Shown here: piece by piece, positions 1-9,182 of the stretch
Layout: every line of letters starts with the position of its first letter
How positions within the stretch are numbered: the stretch's first letter is position 1
Source of the DNA: Seminavis robusta
Lineage: Eukaryota > Bacillariophyta > Bacillariophyceae > Naviculales > Naviculaceae
Direction: 5' to 3'
DNA length: 29,868 nt
Assembly: GCA_903772945.1 (NCBI GenBank)
Contig: CAICTM010001411.1
Location: 1-29,868, forward strand
The notes under the pieces: model-generated
Databases searched by the model: none
The model's input: only the letters and a program-made list of their open reading frames with translations
Told to the model about the DNA's origin: nothing
Program-made: the position numbers and the translations under genes

Positions 1-510
1 GAAAAGAGAGAGATTTGACACAGTAGGCTCTGAATGCGTTTTGTTGCTTTCGTCTGGGGGGCCGGTATCATCCAAGTCCTCTTGTTTGTCACCTTGCAAT
101 GTGGCAACTGACCCTTCCAAACGAGCTCACTGTCCTCACTGTTAGGCTCACTATCCGAATCCGCGTTGAAACGTATCATATGTTGGTAGGGAAATCACAA
201 TCCTCATCTAGCTCCCCATTCCTTCCCCATCGGCACCTTTTTGTTGCCGATTGAGGATTTGCTGCAGGTTCCCGATGGTCTGTGTCTTCTTTGGAACCAC
301 CACTACCTTGGAGTGAGGCCCTGGCATGGGCTTCCTCGTCCTGCAATCCTTGTGGAATGGCTGCCCTGGAATCTTGTCCTCTTGCTGCCTTTCTTGGTGC
401 TTTTGCGGCCACCGGTGTCAGTGAGACCAAGCTGATCAGCTCTGGCCCTTGATCTTGTCTGTCTAGCACCTATAGGATTGAAAGCAAGGTCCAAACCAAG
501 GCTTTCTGCA
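1..510 (-). other. left-edge hydrophilic open frames, probable continuation of zinc-finger gene
   Basis: Minus-strand frames here are open in pieces. One runs from 469 to 176 (97 codons, rich in Ala, Arg, Gln and Glu). Another is open from an ATG at 179 to the window edge and starts with an acidic Ser/Asp/Glu stretch (residues 6-18, NADSDSEPNSEDS). None resembles a domain I can name. Because a C2H2 zinc-finger ORF ends at 511 on the same strand, these may be later exons or frameshifted continuations of the same protein. The joins cannot be decided by eye, and no convincing splice pair was found. Confidence 0.3.
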
Positions 511-618
511 TCAGTTGTGGCAGCGCTTGTTCTGTTGCATGTGAATTGCTGATATCCCACAGATTTGAATTTTTTTATTGCAGTAAGGGCACTCAAACTC
601 CTTCTTTGATGATGCCAT
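511..618 (-). CDS. short C2H2/C2HC zinc-finger ORF, probably a 5' exon or fragment
   Basis: This 35-codon ORF starts at an ATG in a good context (GCCATGG) and encodes one zinc finger. After an ASSKKEFE leader comes C-P-Y-C, 12 residues, then His, and six residues later Cys (with His next to it), i.e. C-x2-C-x12-H-x6-C. It stops at TGA immediately after CHN. A protein with only one finger and nothing else is unusual. Downstream on the same strand are hydrophilic and acidic frames (to position 1), so this is probably the first exon, or a frameshifted 5' end, of a larger protein running off the left edge. Single N-terminal fingers followed by acidic linkers occur in some eukaryotic transposases and in transcription factors; I cannot choose between them. 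It is too short for a standard ORF cutoff. The finger itself is seen directly; the gene model is inference. Confidence 0.45.
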   Translation of the reverse strand: MASSKKEFECPYCNKKIQICGISAIHMQQNKRCHN

Positions 619-640
619 GGCTGCAAGCTAGCAGCCAACA

Positions 641-1020
641 CTAGCTGCTACTAGTACTAGCTAGCGCACTGGCTGGTGATTGGGATTCTGTGTGCTGGGG
701 AACCGCCCGCTTACCATCGGGATATAGTTTATGGTACCAAAGAGAGGGTTTGCCTTCCGAAAAGACGGTCCAAAAAGTGGATCCCAAATCGTGAAGCAGG
801 CAGTCTTGCCGGCGGGCCTTCGTTGCATGCCCATGTGGAACACACAATCCCGATTCCAATCACTGCACGCATTCTTGGAAGAAATTACGTCACGGATCGG
901 GATCGTGCTGGTTGGCGTTTGGTACCTGCACGCATGTCGATTCTAGCACTACCTAAAAATGCGCTTCTTAGATGTAAGTATCACAAGGAGGGTACGGATC
1001 AGTTCACTGGCCCGCCACCA
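641..1020. other. spacer without recognisable gene
   Basis: Between the zinc-finger ORF and the Gag stop codon. Open frames on both strands are short and mutually overlapping and show no domain. If the Gag ORF belonged to a complete copia element, protease/integrase/RT coding would be expected to begin here on the minus strand; it does not. An ACGTCA half-site lies near 888. Confidence 0.4.
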
Positions 1021-2565
1021 TCAGGTATTTTCCTCCACAGCTTCCTGCTGATGGGTGTTCGATCCAATCTCTTCCGTGGCGTTGGCCAGTGCCGCAGCCA
1101 TTGATCCATCCGATCCGGTACCACTCGATCCACTTGTCGAGGAGTCCTTGAGCTTGGAGTAGCCAGTACGATGCTCAATCCCTTTGTTATTGACCTTGAG
1201 GACCCATTTGGTCGTCTCATGGTGGGGACAGTAAATGTACTCCTTGCCATTGACTGTCTTGTCATGTGGCTCTCCATCCTTGGGAGCTACCTGTTTCCAG
1301 GCATACTTGTCATCATCCTTTCCTTGACGTGGAGTTGTCGCCTTCTTGGGCTGAGCAGATCCTGAAGCTGATGGCTTCTTCCTAAGCTGTGAGATCTCAG
1401 CTTTGAGGACCATGATCTCCATCTCTTCTTCCGTCTTCTTCATCCAAGCCTTCTTGGATACGAGGATCTTGTATTTCTCGAGGACAAGGCTCATCAACCT
1501 TTCCGGAGTCATGTTGATCGTGCCGTCTTCATACTCTTCTTGCTTCCTGGCAATATACTTGACGAAGATGGAGTCTTGACACATGGAGTATCCATCGAAG
1601 AGAGCTGTGACCATCGGGGGAACTGTTGCCGCCCTAGCATGGAGCGCCGCTACCAAGTCATTGACTGCCGCGTTGAATGCTTCGACGTTCGACTTCTTCT
1701 CTTCCATGATCATGTCAAGGTTCGACAGCTTCTTGGTGATGATTGCCACTGTCGCCCTTGTCTCCACGGATACCAACGTGGTCAGCTCATACAGCATGCA
1801 CGTGCCATCTTCCTTCATGATTGGAGCAGGAGGGGGGTTTCCATCTACTGCTGCCGCAGCAGCGTTGATGGTGTAGTTTGCTCTCCGATGATAGAGCTTG
1901 TCGGCGATGGATGCCGTCACTGATCCGATGATCAGCTGACGGAGACACTCTGATGCTTGATGAGGCCTTCCGGTTCCACGTAGATTGGTGACCGCTGCTG
2001 CCTGGACGTTCGTCAGTTCGAGGCATCCATGCTCTTTGGTGAGGTTGCGAATGACTCCTGCACCATCAGCGATGAAAAAGATCTGCGTCCATCCGTACGT
2101 TTCCGCCCTGTGTAAGATCTTTCTCAAGAAATCGCGAAGGTCGGCTTCCTCTCCATCATAAGGTTTTGAGAATGGTGCTGTGGATGCGACGAAGATCTTG
2201 AGTCCGGTGCTGGAAGTGAAATCCCATGCCGTGTTGCCTGCTCCAGCTGGCGTCACCGCGAATGGGATGACGCGAGGTGGTGGAGGTGGGACTCTCGTGG
2301 CCTCGATAGCTGCCTGAACGGCTTCTTGCACCAAGGTACGTACTGCTGCTGCATCCATGGTGTTCGGTTCGTTCTGTTGCCTTTCTTGGTGTATCTGTTC
2401 CAGTCTTTGTCTTCTTCTCTGAATCCTGCTTCTAGTTCTCTGAAGCGTTTCTGCTGCTTCTTCGGCCTGTCTTCTTCTAGCCTCTGATCTGAGATCCGCC
2501 CTGAGTTCTCTGGGAGTCTCTTCTTGAGAATCTTCGGAGTCCGAAATCTTGTAGGTGCTGCACAA
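1021..2565 (-). CDS. Gag-like protein of a Ty1/copia-type retroelement (solo gag)
   Basis: The 514-aa ORF has an Arg/Glu/Gln-rich coiled-coil-like N-terminus (residues 18-68), a proline run (about 94-98) and a helical Gag-like core (about 110-390). A charged tail then carries a metal-binding-like CPHH (446-449) followed by His at about 465, in place of the usual CCHC knuckle. The core wording (DFLRKILHRAETYGW; FVKYIARKQEEYEDG; TPERLMSLVLEKYKIL) matches the style of Gag ORFs of diatom copia-like elements that I recognise. Met70 (codon at 2358, context ACCATGG) may be the true start, since typical family members begin just before the QEAVQAAIEA helix. No pol ORF follows on the minus strand, and I see no flanking LTRs or tRNA-Met primer site. 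This is therefore a gag-only remnant or a domesticated gag. The ORF is intact, which is notable if it is only a relic. Confidence 0.8.
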   Translation of the reverse strand: MCSTYKISDSEDSQEETPRELRADLRSEARRRQAEEAAETLQRTRSRIQRRRQRLEQIHQERQQNEPNTMDAAAVRTLVQEAVQAAIEATRVPPPPPRVIPFAVTPAGAGNTAWDFTSSTGLKIFVASTAPFSKPYDGEEADLRDFLRKILHRAETYGWTQIFFIADGAGVIRNLTKEHGCLELTNVQAAAVTNLRGTGRPHQASECLRQLIIGSVTASIADKLYHRRANYTINAAAAAVDGNPPPAPIMKEDGTCMLYELTTLVSVETRATVAIITKKLSNLDMIMEEKKSNVEAFNAAVNDLVAALHARAATVPPMVTALFDGYSMCQDSIFVKYIARKQEEYEDGTINMTPERLMSLVLEKYKILVSKKAWMKKTEEEMEIMVLKAEISQLRKKPSASGSAQPKKATTPRQGKDDDKYAWKQVAPKDGEPHDKTVNGKEYIYCPHHETTKWVLKVNNKGIEHRTGYSKLKDSSTSGSSGTGSDGSMAAALANATEEIGSNTHQQEAVEENT

Positions 2566-3293
2566 CTTACGTCAAGAACGATGGTTCAGGAGAAGTTGTG
2601 AGCTTCGTTAGTGATTTGGGCTTCGTTGGATGACTATCCAATAAAGCTATCGAGCAGCTCCGTCACTAAGCGATGGCATGTGACGGAGTTGCGACCGCGA
2701 GCTGCTCCTAGATGAAAAACGACTGTAAGTATAGGAGGTGCTCGAAGCATGTAGCATTCATGCGCAGAGGAAGCGTGAGGGTTTTTGCTACATTGTGGCT
2801 ATAGTTTATCTTGTCTACCTATACATACTCAACTGTTGTCATTTGATATTTCAATTGTTGCAGTTGAGGAGGCAGAGCCATCTGCAGGCTTCGAAGCATG
2901 CTGACTAGCCAGGTTGTTGAGGATCTCTGAATCTCTCACAATCTCACACACTTACAGTTCAATGGGACAGCGGCACCATTGCGCTACGGGAGCCCACAGG
3001 ATGCCGAGGAGGACCCTTAGAGTTAAGATAAACTGGGTTATTTTTGCAGCACATTTACTTGTACTAATAAGAGAAACCCTCAACAAACCGATGTTAATGA
3101 TCCCGGTATCACTACGAGCCTAAGGGGGGTATGCATACTTGTGGCATCATCCAGCAAGCTAGCTTGTTGCTGTTTTAAGCTCAAAGGCGTCTTCAAAAGT
3201 CATCGTGTTGGTAGTGAGATCATTCTGAATGCAACTTTGATTATGGGGGTTTAGAGTAGGTAGATTATCTACGGAAGCCAGCCGGGGCCAGGC
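2566..3293. other. non-coding stretch upstream of gag, with a nested inverted repeat
   Basis: No gene is supported. At 2652-2707 two nested inverted repeats occur: GAGCAGCTC/GAGCTGCTC (2652-2660 and 2699-2707) and CTCCGTCAC/GTGACGGAG (2658-2666 and 2680-2688), so the segment could fold into alternative hairpins. It sits 90-140 nt upstream of the Gag ATG and could be part of a retroelement leader. No LTR pair (TG...CA direct repeats) was found between here and 1-1020. Confidence 0.35.
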
Positions 3294-3539
3294 TTAAGCA
3301 AAGAAGAGCCGAAATTCAGGACTAGGTTCCGTGGGATCAGGGGCGATAAATTGAGGACCGTTACGGGGCCAAAGGGTTTGGCTTTGCCGGATCCACGGTG
3401 CAACTTTGTTGATTAGCTGGCTGACCCGTTTTGGATCGTTTGCGCTCCCAAAGAGAGTTGCCGGTGGGCTACTTAAACATTCAAATACGGTAGGACCATC
3501 GGATGGGACTCTTTCGAAAGCAAACACTGCCAGTATCAC
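3294..3539 (-). CDS. 81-aa ORF of unknown function (doubtful)
   Basis: An open frame of 81 codons between the retroelement remnant and the ARM-repeat gene, in tandem with the latter (its start lies 88 nt beyond the ARM stop codon). It is proline- and phenylalanine-rich with no recognisable motif or signal peptide, and its start codon is not in a strong context. It may be a chance ORF or a piece of a decayed element. Confidence 0.15.
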   Translation of the reverse strand: MILAVFAFERVPSDGPTVFECLSSPPATLFGSANDPKRVSQLINKVAPWIRQSQTLWPRNGPQFIAPDPTEPSPEFRLFFA

Positions 3540-3626
3540 CCCTCTTGATAGCTACGGTAACCATGCACATGGACGATGATAACTGATCGTTTGGCCATCA
3601 CATTTTGAGTGGCTTGTCATGGATTG

Positions 3627-5366
3627 TCATACCCCATTCACGGTGGATGCTGCGGATGATGCTGCTGTCAGCTGCTGCTGCCACCCAAAGTACACTTTCA
3701 TAAATGCCGAAGCCTCCTTTTCAATGAGCGCATTCGCGGGATGATTCGTGACGGCAGCCGCCACATCGAGCACGGCACCTGCCTCGACAATTTTACTCTT
3801 GTAATCACCGGGATTGGCCTTGAGGAATGCCGCCAGCACAATGCATCCACATCCCTGTACCATGACATTGTTGGGGAATCGTCGCATTCCACCCACTACC
3901 GTCGTAATGGCATCTAATTCTTGAACGGCCTTGTGCGTCCGTGCCTGCAAACGTGTACTGGTCTTTTTCCCCACGAGCAAATTCCCCAATGCCGCCAATC
4001 CAAATCGTTGGACGCCCAAGGATTCGGGGAATTGATCCATACCCTCAATCACCGTTTCAAGTGCCCCCATGACGGCCAAGGCATCAAACAAATCCAATTG
4101 CATGGGATGTTGTTTGTAATTGAAGACGATATTGTGCAGACACTCGCATCCCAATTGTTGAATCTTTTTGTTGTATCCCCATTTGCGCATGGTCACAACG
4201 ACAATGCCATGGCCTCCCAGATCAATGGCTTCGGTGCATTTGGTATGGGACGACAAGAATGCTTGACTGAGTTCTTCCAAGGCAATTTCGACTTGCCGTT
4301 CTTCCATACTGGCGGCCCCTTCAAAGAGGAGTGAGGCAATATCGGCTCCTCCTTCTTGAACAATCAAGGGACGAGCGGGGTTTTTGTTGTTGTTGGCGGA
4401 TGTTGTTGTTGTTGTAATAGCTGGTGGACGAGTAGTTGTTGGTTGTGGTGGTTCTGTTGTTGTTTGTGGTGGTGGTTGTTCGGTTGATTCTGCTGTTGCC
4501 AATTGACGAATGGATAGTTGTCGTTGTGTTTTGGTGCCTCCCGTCACGAGTGTTTTGGGAATGTCTTCTTGATCTCGTTTTGGTTTTTTAGGATTCTTTC
4601 CCTTTCGAGGAAACGACTCAATGTCTTCCAGTGGTTGTTTCAAGTGTTCTTCCAACAGTGCCTTGGCTTTTTGTTTGTATTCTTCGTCATCTTCTTCGTC
4701 TTCTCCATCGAGGGAGAGTTTGAGTGGTGCCGAAGACATGTCCAACTTGTTGTTTGCTGCTGCTGTGATTCCCACAGGATCAAAGGTGTCCTCCTGTTCG
4801 ATGGCGTATGTTGTTGTTTTGGATGATTTGTTCTTTTTCTTGTCCTTTTTGTTGGAGGTTGTATTGCTGGCAGATTTCTTTTCTTCTTCTCCTCCTTCTT
4901 CTTCTTCCGAGACTACGGCGTTGTCGGCTGTCAGTTGCCATGGATCATTCACGACATGTTCGTAGTCGTCGTCCTTTTTCTTCTTTTCTTTCTTTTTCTT
5001 CTTGGAAGACTTGTTTTGTTTGGAAGAGCTGTCCGTCGAGGGGTGCTTCGCAGTAGTTGTGTCTGGCACGGTGAAATTGGGGACACCGCCATAATCATAG
5101 TCGAAATCGGCCGTCACGTCGGGAATGTCGGGAATCTCGGGCAAGTCCAACACTGCCGTTGTGGGAGCCGCAAAGTCCGGAAAATCTTGCACATCTTCAA
5201 TGTCTTCGATATCTTCAATATCGTATGTATCAAAACTGGGAACCGTAAAGTCAAACTTGACGTCTCGATAGTCCATCTTGCTTTCTTCTGCTGCCATGGT
5301 TTCTTCTCGAAGAATGGTTCTGGGATCACTTGATTCACTTCCGTGGATTGATAGTGTCACTTGCAT
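3627..5366 (-). CDS. ARM-repeat protein with long disordered acidic/lysine-rich N-terminus
   Basis: This is a 579-aa ORF. Residues 24-330 are low complexity: an Asp/Glu/Ile/Pro repeat (IEDIEDIEDV, about 50-60), two Lys-rich runs (119-131 and 173-180; nuclear-localisation-like), acidic blocks (153-163, 221-229) and a Thr/Pro/Gln stretch (296-323). Residues about 338-565 form roughly four armadillo-type helical repeats. The recurring pattern is a Gly/Ala-start helix, then a MRxFPxN-like turn, then VQxxGCxxL (e.g. 438-464, 487-514, 528-556), as in many diatom ARM proteins that act as protein-binding scaffolds. Translation may start at Met24 (codon at 5297), which has a much better context (AAACCATGG) than the first ATG. 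The partner and pathway are unknown; the Lys-rich tracts suggest, but do not prove, nuclear location. No introns are needed. All opposite-strand ORFs here are shadows. Confidence 0.85.
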   Translation of the reverse strand: MQVTLSIHGSESSDPRTILREETMAAEESKMDYRDVKFDFTVPSFDTYDIEDIEDIEDVQDFPDFAAPTTAVLDLPEIPDIPDVTADFDYDYGGVPNFTVPDTTTAKHPSTDSSSKQNKSSKKKKKEKKKKDDDYEHVVNDPWQLTADNAVVSEEEEGGEEEKKSASNTTSNKKDKKKNKSSKTTTYAIEQEDTFDPVGITAAANNKLDMSSAPLKLSLDGEDEEDDEEYKQKAKALLEEHLKQPLEDIESFPRKGKNPKKPKRDQEDIPKTLVTGGTKTQRQLSIRQLATAESTEQPPPQTTTEPPQPTTTRPPAITTTTTSANNNKNPARPLIVQEGGADIASLLFEGAASMEERQVEIALEELSQAFLSSHTKCTEAIDLGGHGIVVVTMRKWGYNKKIQQLGCECLHNIVFNYKQHPMQLDLFDALAVMGALETVIEGMDQFPESLGVQRFGLAALGNLLVGKKTSTRLQARTHKAVQELDAITTVVGGMRRFPNNVMVQGCGCIVLAAFLKANPGDYKSKIVEAGAVLDVAAAVTNHPANALIEKEASAFMKVYFGWQQQLTAASSAASTVNGV

Positions 5367-5789
5367 TTCCAGGTCTCCTATTATAGCTAGCTAGCTACTA
5401 TAGCTCACTGCATAACGTACAGCCGCATCGGGAGAATAATACACTCTTGCATCAGTTTGCCTTGGGACCTTTCCACCTCTTTTGTCCTTGATGGGACATG
5501 ATGTTCGGAAGCATGGTGGTGGCTCTTTCTTGTGGACGCCTGGAATTTTCAGAGTCGCCGGCCAGTCGTGGGGAGATTACTCGCCGAATTCGAACTATGT
5601 CACGAAGGTGACGTCATACGGGGGACGTCTCCTGTCTCCTGGCAAGATCGTGTCCATGTTCGTGAGGTCACCTCACGATTTAAACATAGAAGGGGGTCTG
5701 GGGGTGGAATGTGCAATTTACTTTGGTTCTTTTGAATAGGCTCAAAGAGTAAAAAAGCTGATTCTGCAATTATGAGGCCTTCTTGAAGC
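5367..5789. other. upstream region of the ARM gene; possible short plus-strand ORF
   Basis: This is the 5' flank of the minus-strand ARM gene, with TAGCTAGCTA palindromic runs near 5385-5402. A plus-strand frame of 85 codons (5482-5739) is open but starts at TTG and has no recognisable motif. It also contains a perfect 17-nt palindrome, CGTGAGGT-C-ACCTCACG, at 5661-5677. No gene is supported with confidence. Confidence 0.3.
5609..5616. promoter_or_regulatory. CRE-like TGACGTCA palindrome upstream of the ARM gene
   Basis: TGACGTCA is the full bZIP/CRE consensus. It lies about 310 nt upstream of the preferred ARM start (5297). In diatoms, TGACGT/ACGTCA sites are known as CO2/cAMP-responsive elements bound by bZIP factors in carbonic-anhydrase promoters. 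Function here is inference from sequence and distance only. Confidence 0.3.
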
Positions 5790-6011
5790 ATGTTTGGTGT
5801 GGTAAAACATGCACTAGTAATTAGTATGTATTTAGTCAAAGAAAATCCCACAGCATTTTTAAAACCATCACTGCTGCCATGGTTTGAAATGTTTAAAGCT
5901 TTCAACAAAGAGCACTTCAAACAGCTCCATGAAAAAGCTACTGAGTACAGCCGGACCAGCTTAAATAAATGTACATTCCCCAAGCCAACGATTTGCCCTC
6001 TTTCCCAATAG
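5790..6011 (+). CDS. 73-aa ORF, possible exon of unknown gene (doubtful)
   Basis: An ATG-started frame of 73 codons with balanced amphipathic composition (KPSLLPWFEMFKAFNKEHF region, residues 25-43) and no recognised motif. Its stop codon overlaps a good splice donor: CAATAGTAAGTATC at about 6008 reads as TA|GTAAGTAT. The ORF could therefore be a first exon, but no acceptor and continuing frame was convincing downstream. Confidence 0.2.
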   Translation: MFGVVKHALVISMYLVKENPTAFLKPSLLPWFEMFKAFNKEHFKQLHEKATEYSRTSLNKCTFPKPTICPLSQ

Positions 6012-6330
6012 TAAGTATCATACCCCTGGTATTAATTCTATGTCTCAGAGAAGCAGAGACAACCTGTCTCAGTAGCCAAAGACAGCTAGAAAAGACGTGT
6101 CTCGGACGTTTCAAAACTGACAGATCTCCTTCCAGGTGTAAGCTTCTGGAGTGATCTTGTGTTTTGGCAATTGATCGGCCCAAAGATCCACCATGACAAA
6201 GTTGACAAAGACCGCTACTCTTGTTCTTGTTGCCGACGAACGATCTTCCCATCGCTGTTGTTGCTGAAGCCGGAAGACAAAAGGGCTTTCGCGTTTCGAT
6301 GGTCGAAAATTGTCTGCAAAAGCTTTACAC

Positions 6331-6484
6331 TGGGACCGCAACTTCAGGCTGGGACCACAGCTTCAGGCTAGGACAACAGCTTCAGGCTGGAACAACAACT
6401 TCAGGCTGGAACAACAACTTCAGGCTGGGACCACAACAGCTTCAGGCTGGGACAACAGCTTCAGGCTGGGACCACAGCTTCAGC
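6331..6484. repeat. minisatellite, ~18-21 bp unit (CTTCAGGCTGGGACCACAG)
   Basis: About eight imperfect tandem units of CTTCAGGCT followed by GGRAC and CARCA-type sequence. Units are 18 or 21 bp, so the array stays open in all three plus-strand frames and would encode repeats such as LQAGTT, TSGWNN or NFRLGP depending on frame. The frames run on to 6502 and 6630, but no start codon or flanking domain argues for a real protein. Confidence 0.9.
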
Positions 6485-7050
6485 CGATTCTTCACCGCAT
6501 GATTGTTAATTCCATCAGGCAATTTCTGTATCTCTGCATATGTAGCCCTTATCTGAGCTTATTGTTGTCGTCCATGCATACCTCCATTTTTATCCGCCAT
6601 AGACTATGGTCTCAGTGCCAACCACTTTGACTTCGTTTTCACCGATCCTGACACAGTCCCCGTAACTACAAGCCACAGTTTCCGTCACCAGTCCTCGGTT
6701 ACTCATCCTGTGCTAGTAGCCTTCTCTGATCCCTGCTATGCTTCTCTAGAAGAACAGTTGCTTCCTGTATTGAGTACTAGTAAGTAGTAATACTATAGTA
6801 GACCACTTTGAGTTGTAGTCATACTAGTACCGGTAGGCGGAAAGAAGAAAGGGATGAATCGCATGGTTGCTGCCAGAAAAGCACTCGTGATGGCCAGCGG
6901 AGCGTGAAAAGATCCAGGTCTGGCCTCCGACCGAACCTTCCTGCCCTGAATTGTCCTGTTAGCCAAACGGTTCGTGTCTTTGTTTTGCATGGCATCATCG
7001 CTTCAGTTTAAAAAGTTTTGCACGTACAAACCTCCAATCTCCACTATAAT
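6485..7050. other. no gene seen
   Basis: Between the minisatellite and the tandem-module pseudogene. Only short ORFs on both strands with no motif. TACCGGTA-type palindromes (near 6829) occur, as in many intergenic stretches of this window. Confidence 0.4.
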
Positions 7051-9182
7051 ACTACTTGTCCCGAGGCAGTGCAAACTCTCTTGTACCAGAAGAAGCTGCA
7101 GAAGATCTACGTGGCATTCATGGAAGATCTCGTCAAAAAGGGCCACAATGGCAAAACGTGGAACATTCCAGCTTTGGTGGAAATTATTGTCCAACGATTT
7201 CAACCACAATTTGTGGGCATTCAAGTGGCACTGTGTTGTCTAACGTCCCATTGCTTGTGGGAGCTATCGATGGTAGTAATGGATCGAGTACATTGACAGT
7301 TCTGTCCAACCTGCGTACAAACCCACACAATTTGATCTCAGTGGATACCAACAAGTGCTGCACAACTCGCATGCCATTCCGGGCAACCGCAGTGTGGCTG
7401 TTCACGAAATGCTCGATTGGAGTCCCAAGAAATTCGGGTCGGCTGTTCCTCAACCAGTTCTACTAGAACTGGTACAAGCCAAGGGCGCCACAGCCTTGTA
7501 TCAAAAACTCATTCAAACAATCTATGACTCCAAAACCACACGGACATGGCCGGGGAGTTGGAAAACCACCGAAGTACTCGCCAGCCATGGTCAAACAATT
7601 CGAATCCGAGTTCTGGGCGTTTGGACTCGACATTGTCGTGTGTAAATGCACCGATCCAAGAGACGATTGGGAATATCTCAAATGGCTGGAAATTATGGAC
7701 CAAGTGACTCTCCTTCACTACAGTATGTTCCTCTGTATTCCGTTGATGACGCCAAGTGAAAAGAAGTGTCGGAACGCTTTTCGTCCACACGAGGAGGCAA
7801 CACGCATCATACATGCCGTCGAACAATTGGTGGTCAATGGACAACCGCAACTCTCGGAGAATTGTCCTACTGCGGTAGCACAAATTTTAATGATGGACCT
7901 GAAAGGATTGACCAAACAAGACTACGAGAAACTGGATTGCAGCATCCCAATCGCTGCGCAACTTTTTTGATATTTGGAGACTCCAAGATCAAGGATTGGT
8001 CCAGTTCCCGCCGTTGGAGGACTTTCGAAACTGTTTTGCCAATCATGGCGTACGAACCATTCTGTGCGAGTCGGTGGGGTCCAATGAAGGACGCAACTAT
8101 TGGTTGGAATACATTGACATGGAAACCACACCCGACTACAGTACACCGTACAATGTCAATTATGGAGAAGGTTCCTTCAAGAAAAGAGGAGACGACGAAC
8201 AAACATCCTACAAAACTGTCATTCACGGACATCACAAGGTCCCGGAAGGTGTTGTGGTGGAAGAATTGGGAGGGGTCCAGAAACTCACTGACCCATGTTC
8301 TCCAGAAGTCCGAGCCCTGTTGGAGGAAAAGGACTTGCTCGCCGTATATCAAGACTGCATGAAATCCATTGCCAGTGCCAATCCACGCGCAGTTGGATTC
8401 GTAATTGGAAATCCGAAGAGATTCTTGCCGTCCTCCAAGAATATGAAAAACCATTTGCGGCCATGGGTGTCCAGGTGGCGCTCTGCAAATTAACACCGGA
8501 CTAGGGCATGAGCTATCGATGGTTCGAGTTTATCGACAAGACCAAAGCCAAAACATATGTCCCTCAATACAATGTGAGCAGTTATGACGAAATGCTCGAA
8601 TTGATCCAGACGACTCTCCACTTTCCCAAGGGCATTGCGGTAGAACTGCTCATGGATCGAAAGACAGTCATGCAAACGGTTCCGGCAGGTGTCAAGACCA
8701 TGATGGAAGCCAAGGATTGCATGGATTTGTACAATGCACTGGTGGATGTCTTGTGTCAATCCATGGTGGGAGACGACAATAACGACGCCAGCGAAGCTCA
8801 CATGAAAGAACTCACCAACGTGCTGGGACCCAAATTTGAAACCAAAGGAGGTATACTGAGGAGACTTAGTTTGTGTGTGTGTGTTTCGTGCAATGCGGAT
8901 TCGATACAACCTGACAAACTGGTTCGCCTTCTTTCTTTCTTTGCTTTAGTCTCCGTTTACTTATCTGGCAAGAAAGAGACATCCCTGGAAGAAGGAGCCA
9001 AGTCATTCTTTTGGGTCGAGTTTGTTGACCGTGTAGCTCAGCCAAACTATGTGGCCCAAAGAGGCATTGACATGAAGAAGCTCCCCACTGAAGGCTTTTC
9101 CAAGGAAGAAGCTCTGTTAGCATCAGGATCCGTAGCCTTGGAACTTGCAGAAGAGCTATTTTATGCACTGATTTTTGTATGA
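7051..9182 (+). pseudogene. decayed gene of five tandem ~135-aa modules (unknown family)
   Basis: The same protein module recurs five times. The hallmark W-hydrophobic-E-aromatic/I-x-D is encoded at 7280 (WIEYID), 7684 (WLEIMD), 8101 (WLEYID), 8520 (WFEFID) and 9012 (WVEFVD). Spacing is 404, 417, 419 and 393 nt (the last after removing an intron). About 50 nt before each is a QVALC-like strand (7225, 7632, 8059, 8475, 8950). After the first four follow a (V)PxxVxxxx element and an LYxxLIxxI-like helix. The frame must change four times: near 7272 and 7545, at the T-run 7963-7968, and near 8400. Stops interrupt it at 7274, 7277 and 8502. The 5' end is truncated inside an earlier module and the ORF ends at 9182. 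I do not recognise the family. Conserved modules, several lesions and one normal intron together suggest a recently inactivated multi-module gene; indel errors in the assembly are the alternative. Confidence 0.7.
8851..8949 (+). other. 99-nt intron inside the tandem-module pseudogene
   Basis: Donor G|GTATAC at 8851, acceptor after the pyrimidine-rich CTTTCTTTCTTTGCTTTAG ending at 8949. Splicing joins KG to VSVYLSG and restores the module pattern (GxQVALC-like strand) that the intron interrupts. The length is a multiple of three and it has no stop in this frame, so retention would also be translatable. Confidence 0.75.

Noticed and set aside
1..3293. Complete LTR retrotransposon around the Gag ORF
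   Set aside because: No LTR pair, primer-binding site or pol frame could be found; only gag is supported.
4518..5338. Several ORFs of 60-130 codons opposite the ARM gene
   Set aside because: They mirror low-complexity Asp/Glu/Lys codons of the ARM-protein N-terminus and give Phe/Leu/Ser/Cys-rich nonsense; the minus-strand ORF has real ARM repeats.
6331..6484. CRISPR-like array
   Set aside because: Units are contiguous 18-21 bp tandem repeats without unique spacers, in a eukaryotic context.
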